From Deinandra increscens subsp. villosa (lineage: Eukaryota > Streptophyta > Magnoliopsida > Asterales > Asteraceae), in NCBI GenBank assembly GCA_039602395.1, contig JBCNJP010000235.1, forward strand, positions 1 through 64,000: 64,000 bases of DNA. The letters are read 5' to 3'. Shown piece by piece: positions 58,998 to 64,000 of the stretch (within the stretch, counting starts at the first letter, position 1; each line of letters starts with the position of its first letter). Under the pieces are notes generated by a model. It saw only the letters and a program-made list of their open reading frames with translations, was not told the DNA's origin and ran no database searches. Made by a program: the position numbers and the translations under genes.

Positions 58998-61900
58998 ATG
59001 ATAATCAAGCGGAAGTTGAAATCGGCAATGCCGAGTTTGAAGCGGTGTCGAGGTGGTGGAGAAGACGACGAGTGGTCGAGGAAATCGAGGAAGAAACGGC
59101 GGAGTAATAACAACGGTAGCCGTGGGTATTACCCTCTGCATCTGCTCGGAGAGGTTGCCGCCGGGATAATTACGTTGAGTGAATTGGGATTTCACTTCGC
59201 CGCCGGTGTAATTCCCGGATTCTGCAGCGACACCGGCGCAGTGGTGATCGTTGACTCGAAACCGAATGCGCCAAAACCGGAGTTGGAAGGTAACAGTATT
59301 ATTGCGATTAGTAATGGTTCAGATTCAGTCCGGCCACCGCCACCACGCCCGCCGTTGGTGAGGACTTCTCGAGGCCGGGTTCAGGTACTCCCATCTCGTT
59401 TCAATGATTCGGTTCTCGATAATTGGAAGAAAGAAAAAAGTAAACTGGATATCAATCAAGATGCGCACTTTGACCCTGAATTTGCCCCAAACAAGGAGAA
59501 ATCAAGCCTCAGGTTTTCGAAACCCCGGGATCAAATTCAAGCCAGGAAGCAAAATGGGGAAAAGGTTAGCTACAAATGTCGTAAGTCTTCTCCGAAATTC
59601 GAAGAGTATGAGGATGATGAGTACCAGGGTTTTGAGATGAGGAAGTATTCAAGATTCATCGATGAACAAGATGATGATGATGATAATGAGGAGGATGCTA
59701 AGACAACTTTAATTGGGGGAAAAAGAAATGGACTTTCGAAACCACCGAATGAGAATGTTAGAGTACCAGATGAATTTTCTCCTGGTGATATTGTCTGGGC
59801 CAAATCTGGAAAGCATTATCCAGCTTGGCCCGCCATCGTTCTCGACCCAGAAATGCATGCTCCACAACAAGTTCTTGGATTTCGGATTGATGGTGCTTTT
59901 TGTGTCATGTTCTTTGGATATTCAGGAAATGGTACCCAAAGGGTAAGTTCAGTTTAACATTTTACCTAGAATTTTATGTATATAATTGGTGTAATTCAAT
60001 GTTTTGATATGCTGATATTTGACTAACAGGACTATGCTTGGATTAAAAGCGGGATGATATTTTCATTCGTGGAAAATGTCGACAGGTTTGTTGTAGTTCA
60101 TCCCTTCTTGCATTGCTTCAATTTAAAAGAAAGATAAAAAAAACAAAATCATTATGATGAATTGATGATAATTTGTTGGTTTTCAGGTTTCAGGGTCAAA
60201 CTGACTTAAATGATAGCGAACCAAGTGTTCTTCGTTCAGCTATAGAGGAAGCATTTCTAGCAGAACACGGGTTTACAGAAATGTTAATGGTTGAGATTAA
60301 TGCAGCAGCTGGTAATTTGGATTATCTTGATTCGATCCCTAGAGGGATTCACGAGAGATCAAATCAGGAACATGAACGTCTTCAAAGACAGGCAAGTTTG
60401 GATTAATGATGACTCTAATGTTTGGAAGTTTAATGTTCATTAAAATTATTTATGTTCTGTTTTGCAGGAAATTATTAAAAGGCGGCGTGCACAGTCATGT
60501 GAAGGCTGTGGGTCAACCATTTCGCTTAGAATGTTAAGCAAAATGAATGAAACAGCTCCTAATAACCGTATTCTTTGTAATACGTGTGCTAGGGTCCGTG
60601 TAACATCTCTGGTTTTTTAGGGCATTCACTTTCTTGGTTTTAGTTATCTACTGGTGATAATGATGTGTTTTCTTATTGCAGTTAACAAAACTAAAACATC
60701 TTTGTGGTATATGCAAAAAAATATGGAATCGGGCGGATACTGTTAGTTGGGTGAGAAACCTTCTAACTGTAAATTTCTATTTATGCCCTTTTCGTTCAAG
60801 AACTAATTTTGGACGGTGGTGCTTACATCAGGTACGCTGTGATGGATGTAAAGTGTGGGTTCATGCGGAATGTGATAAAATCTCTGGTCATCATTTCAAG
60901 GTTCTCGTTACTTCTGATTATTGCTGATTTTTTTTCTATTTTTTTTGTTTGTTTTTTGTTTTTTGTTTTTTTGCTTTTTTTGTCTTTATCATGTTTGCTG
61001 CGGTTTTATAAGTTGAAAGCATTTGTAGGATCTTGGGACGAGCGATTACTACTGCCCAGATTGCAAAGCAAAGTTTAATTTTGAGTTATCAGATTCAGAA
61101 ACTTGTCAGCCTAAAAACAGGTATTTTTATGATCGAAGTAGTCAATGAGAGCATTTTAATTATTGAAATAGATAAAAAGAAATATCAATTTAATAATGAA
61201 ATCACTCTATAAATAGGGAATATGAGAAGTCAAGTAACATGCTTGATTCTATTATTGATTTAGGGTTGAATTGAGCATGCTGAATTTAGTATGTCGTCTG
61301 TATTCCTTTATATTTTGAATGAAGTTTTTATTTGTGTCCTATGGGCGACATGTTAAAAGTAACATCTTTTAAATTCCAGATATAATAAGAAGCAGGAGGA
61401 GATGGTGCTGCCCGATAAGGTTACCGTTGTTTGCACAGGGGTGGAAGGCATATACTATCCGAGCCTGCATTTGTAAGCATATAAATCAACTATCAGATTA
61501 CTTACATACTTATTACTATCTTAAAACTATTATTCTAGGTTAAATTGGTATTGTTTTTGTGTGCTGATGCAAATTATTTTCTATAAGTTCCAGTTCTTTC
61601 ATGGTACTCTATCCGAGTAAAGTGTGCCTTATTTCATCTAAAAGCCGCTTGTGTACATAAACTGGACCCGTGTGTATAAATTATAATAATGTTCAGTTCT
61701 ATATTATTAAAGAATGACTTAGTTAATGTTTAAATGTCGCTTTGATAATCAATATACTTAATGATTGGATTCATTAGGTAAAACTTGAAGCAAAAAGGGA
61801 AATAGAATGGGCGCGTTCTCTATTTTCTTGATAAAAAAAACTGGATGAATCCCATATTCTAAAATCAGCTTTTTTATATTTTTTAAGGGTTGTGTGCAAG

Positions 61901-63917
61901 TGTGGATCTTGCGGGACGGAAAAGCTGGCACTTAGTGAATGGGAGAGACATACAGGGTCAAAAGTGAAAAATTGGAAAACAAGCATCAAGGTGAAGGGTT
62001 CCTTGCTGCCTTTAGAACAATGGGTCTGCACACTAAACTGATTATTTATTTTTCTGATTCTTATATAATGACTTAGATTTATCATTAGGCCATTTACATG
62101 TTGGGTGTCATTATTGTAGGAATTATTATGCAGTTCTTGACCAAAAAAAATGTCGAATTTTTTATTTGCAGATGCTGCAGGTAGCCGAGTATCATGCACG
62201 TGCTGTTGTTTCGGTAAATTCTCTTAAACGCCCGTCATTGAAATCAAGAAAGCAAAAATTGCTTAGTTTTCTACGAGGTATGTTTTGGTTTCTGTGAGGT
62301 TTAAAGTTAATGACAATTATGTTTCTTAGGGGTAGCAGTTTTGACCAGTTGACTTATAAATCGGTTGATTCAATTATGCTTCATCTCTAACGGGGCAGAT
62401 GAGTCAAATAAAATAAAATGGGTGTAACTTTGCCTAAACTGTATTTTAAATGTATAAATCTCCTACATGATTTGATCAATGTATCTAATCATATTCGACA
62501 GGCAAACTTTTTATAAAAAAAATGTGGAAAATATGCTTTCAGGCCGGCCTGATCTATTTTGACACATGGAAATCTACCTGTTTTAACCCATTGTCCAACA
62601 CCCATTCTTCAACTCTTTATGCCTCTTCATATTTTCTGATATATATATATTTTTTCTAATTTTGTAGAAAAATACGAGCCGGTATATGCCAAGTGGACAA
62701 CCGAACGTTGTGCTGTATGCCGTTGGATTGAAGATTGGGACTACAACAAAATCATTATATGCATCAGGTTTGGTCAATATCCTGTTCGTTTAGTCATTTA
62801 AATTTTCACTCTATGGGTTCGATTTACATATAAAAAGAACTTGATATAAGTTTTCATGATAGATGTCAAATAGCTGTGCACCAAGAATGCTATGGTGCAA
62901 GAAATGTTCAAGATTTTACTTCGTGGGTTTGCCGGTCCTGTGAGACACCAGACATTGAGCGAGAGTGCTGCCTCTGTCCTGTAAAAGGTATGAACTTTAC
63001 ACATTGACTAAAACTTATCTTTGCATGCGTAATTCCCTTTTATTCTGTTAGAAGTTTTTAGTTTGAGTATTAAAATCTGATGGTCACTTTTTATTTTTTT
63101 TTATTTTGGATTTAGGTGGTGCTTTGAAGCCCACTGATGTGGATCCTCTTTGGGTTCATGTAACCTGTGCTTGGTTTAGACCTGAAGTTTGCTTTGCAAG
63201 TGATGAGAAAATGGAGCCTGCACTTGGAATTTTAAGCATCCCCTCAAACTCATTTGTAAAGGTAAGTACATTTTTTAATATTATTGTAGGGTGATATTTA
63301 ATCCCTCTATATTAATAAAATGCGATATTTGACTTGACGTATATTTTTGGAAACTGTGCATTAGTCAATGTGACACTGAATAATGACCGAAAAAAGGGGA
63401 TTATGTGGATAAAAGTTGGATACTTTTTTTAAATTTTATCTTTACAGAAATTGGAAACTAGTGATTTTGATTGATCCACAATAATCCCTTTTTATGGATC
63501 TCTGTGTGTGTATTCTTTCTTTCCTTTTATTATTTTACCCATAAATTCGTATAACCATTTTCACAGATTCGAATTCGAACTATAAAATGAGTCTTACAGG
63601 AAATTTTGCAACTTCTAATGGGGCTACCATCTCTTTTCTATGATGCCCTGGAAGTTGCAGTTTTTTCTCGTTAGATGTCTTTATTTTCCTTTGATTATAT
63701 TACATGTAGATTCATGCTAGTAAATTTTCCTATTTTATTTTTAAGAGTACTGTATACATATGACCAGTAGTCATATACTATATATTCGACTCAGAGTTGT
63801 GTCTTGTCTCAGATATGTGTTGTTTGTAAGCAAATTCATGGATCTTGTACACAATGTTCCAAGTGTTCCACTTATTATCATGCGACATGTGCATCAAGGG
63901 CTGGCTATCGAATGGAG
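58998..63917 (+). CDS. Histone H3-lysine-4 methyltransferase, ATX3/4/5 type (5' 14 exons, SET beyond window)
   Basis: Exons: 58998-59942, 60030-60085, 60187-60391, 60468-60593, 60682-60750, 60832-60900, 61029-61120, 61380-61472, 61888-62023, 62172-62277, 62668-62767, 62863-62987, 63116-63261 and 63813-63917. They join in phase for 791 codons. The start MIIKRKLKSAMPSLKRC and the LVRTSRGRVQVLPSRFNDSV block (about 120-139) are diagnostic of this plant clade. Domains: PWWP (about 259-340, GDIVWAKSGKHYPAWPAIV); a Cys pair region (about 396-440); PHD (about 452-502, CGICKKI ... VRCDGCKVWVHAECD); a conserved middle part (VVCKCGSCG, SEWERHTGSK); and an extended PHD from about 647 (CAVCRWIEDWDYNKIIIC ... 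CCLCPVKGGALKPTD ... CTQCSKCSTYYHATC). The catalytic SET/post-SET part (family length about 1000-1050 residues) lies past 64000. These nuclear enzymes methylate H3K4 to activate genes. No stop or frameshift is seen. Alternative: any of ATX3, ATX4 or ATX5; orthology cannot be split here. Confidence 0.93.
60392..60467 (+). other. GC-AG intron in the ATX gene
   Basis: Exon 3 must end at ...CAG (60391) for the protein to continue with EIIKRRRAQS from 60468. The donor is then GCAAGT, with acceptor TTTTGCAG. The same GC donor is present in the left copy (43255-43331). The strong AG|GCAAGT context is typical of functional GC-AG introns. Confidence 0.8.
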
Positions 63918-64000
63918 GTGAAGCACCCTTTCTAACTATTTAATACCTCATGGACATGATTATATATGTATAGATCTAGATATTTGACAAAAATAATAAG

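Larger units (their letters stand above)
44115..60750. repeat. Near-identical second copy of 26971-43614
   Basis: Alignment starts at 26971/44115 and ends at 43614/60750. The offset drifts only from 17145 to 17153 and back to 17136, so indels are small and mostly in (TA)n tracts. Differences are scattered SNPs, denser in the transposon part and rare in the ATX part. All transposon breaks, nested insertions and TSDs are shared. The copies therefore descend from one locus; whether they are alleles or a real duplication is discussed in the findings. Confidence 0.97.

Noticed and set aside
26971..60750. Genuine 17-kb segmental tandem duplication of an ATX gene
   Set aside because: Possible but less likely than allelic overlap, because both inner borders fall exactly on a 500-N placeholder; kept only as the alternative.
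61774..62199. 141-residue minus-strand frame across ATX exons 9-10
   Set aside because: Antisense shadow of coding exons and introns of the methyltransferase gene.

Overview
This is a plant nuclear window, most likely from a eudicot. Asteraceae is my guess from the style of the repeats, not a demonstrated assignment. It is AT-rich, full of (TA)n tracts and nested transposable elements, and carries one clearly conserved intron-rich host gene: an ATX3/4/5-type trithorax histone H3K4 methyltransferase. It is read twice, at 41861-43614 (cut by a gap) and 58998-63917 (running out of the window). Nothing bacterial, CRISPR-like or operonic is present.

Layout. 1-4500 is AT-rich repeat DNA with a TAA-flanked MITE (1768-2101) and exon-like pieces of an unidentified minus-strand gene (about 2752-4500). 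4721-8255 is a whole PIF/Harbinger transposon with TIRs, a TTA target duplication, a Myb/SANT ORF1 and a transposase that has lost its third catalytic region. 8445-13136 is a chain of elements joined by (TA)n tracts: a short repeat, a Ty1/copia element cut inside its reverse transcriptase, and two inverted-repeat elements. 13184-15424 is a broken FAR1/FRS (MULE-derived) gene. 16582-16867 is a near-perfect foldback MITE.

17833-27169 is one gypsy-type LTR of about 3.2 kb split by a complete 6.1-kb copia element (18379-24510, TSD GGGGC). That inner element has LTRs, PBS, PPT and a long coiled-coil gag, but no pol. Gypsy integrase remains (27295-28020) and an LTR-like promoter segment (about 28030-29100) follow, then a decayed copia gag-pol (about 29110-32790). 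The 3' LTR of that copia (34776-39884) is itself interrupted by a 3.84-kb solo LTR with TSD TTAAC (35897-39736). About 2 kb of non-coding DNA separates it from the ATX gene.

The central structural fact is that 26971-43614 is repeated at 44115-60750 with only small differences (SNPs, SSR lengths, 1-8 bp indels). The copies are separated by exactly 500 N. The left copy ends, and the right copy begins, at the gap. The simplest reading is two overlapping allelic contigs placed end to end during scaffolding, which gives a false tandem duplication and a truncated duplicate ATX model. Fourteen exons (791 codons) of the right-hand ATX gene can be read, covering the PWWP, first PHD, middle conserved region and most of the extended PHD; the SET domain lies beyond the window. 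I found no convincing new biological system. The most interesting items are the gag-only Sirevirus-like element, the (TA)n-seated element family, the layered solo-LTR nest, and the gene-level oddities of ATX (a GC-AG intron and an AUG-UAG in the leader).
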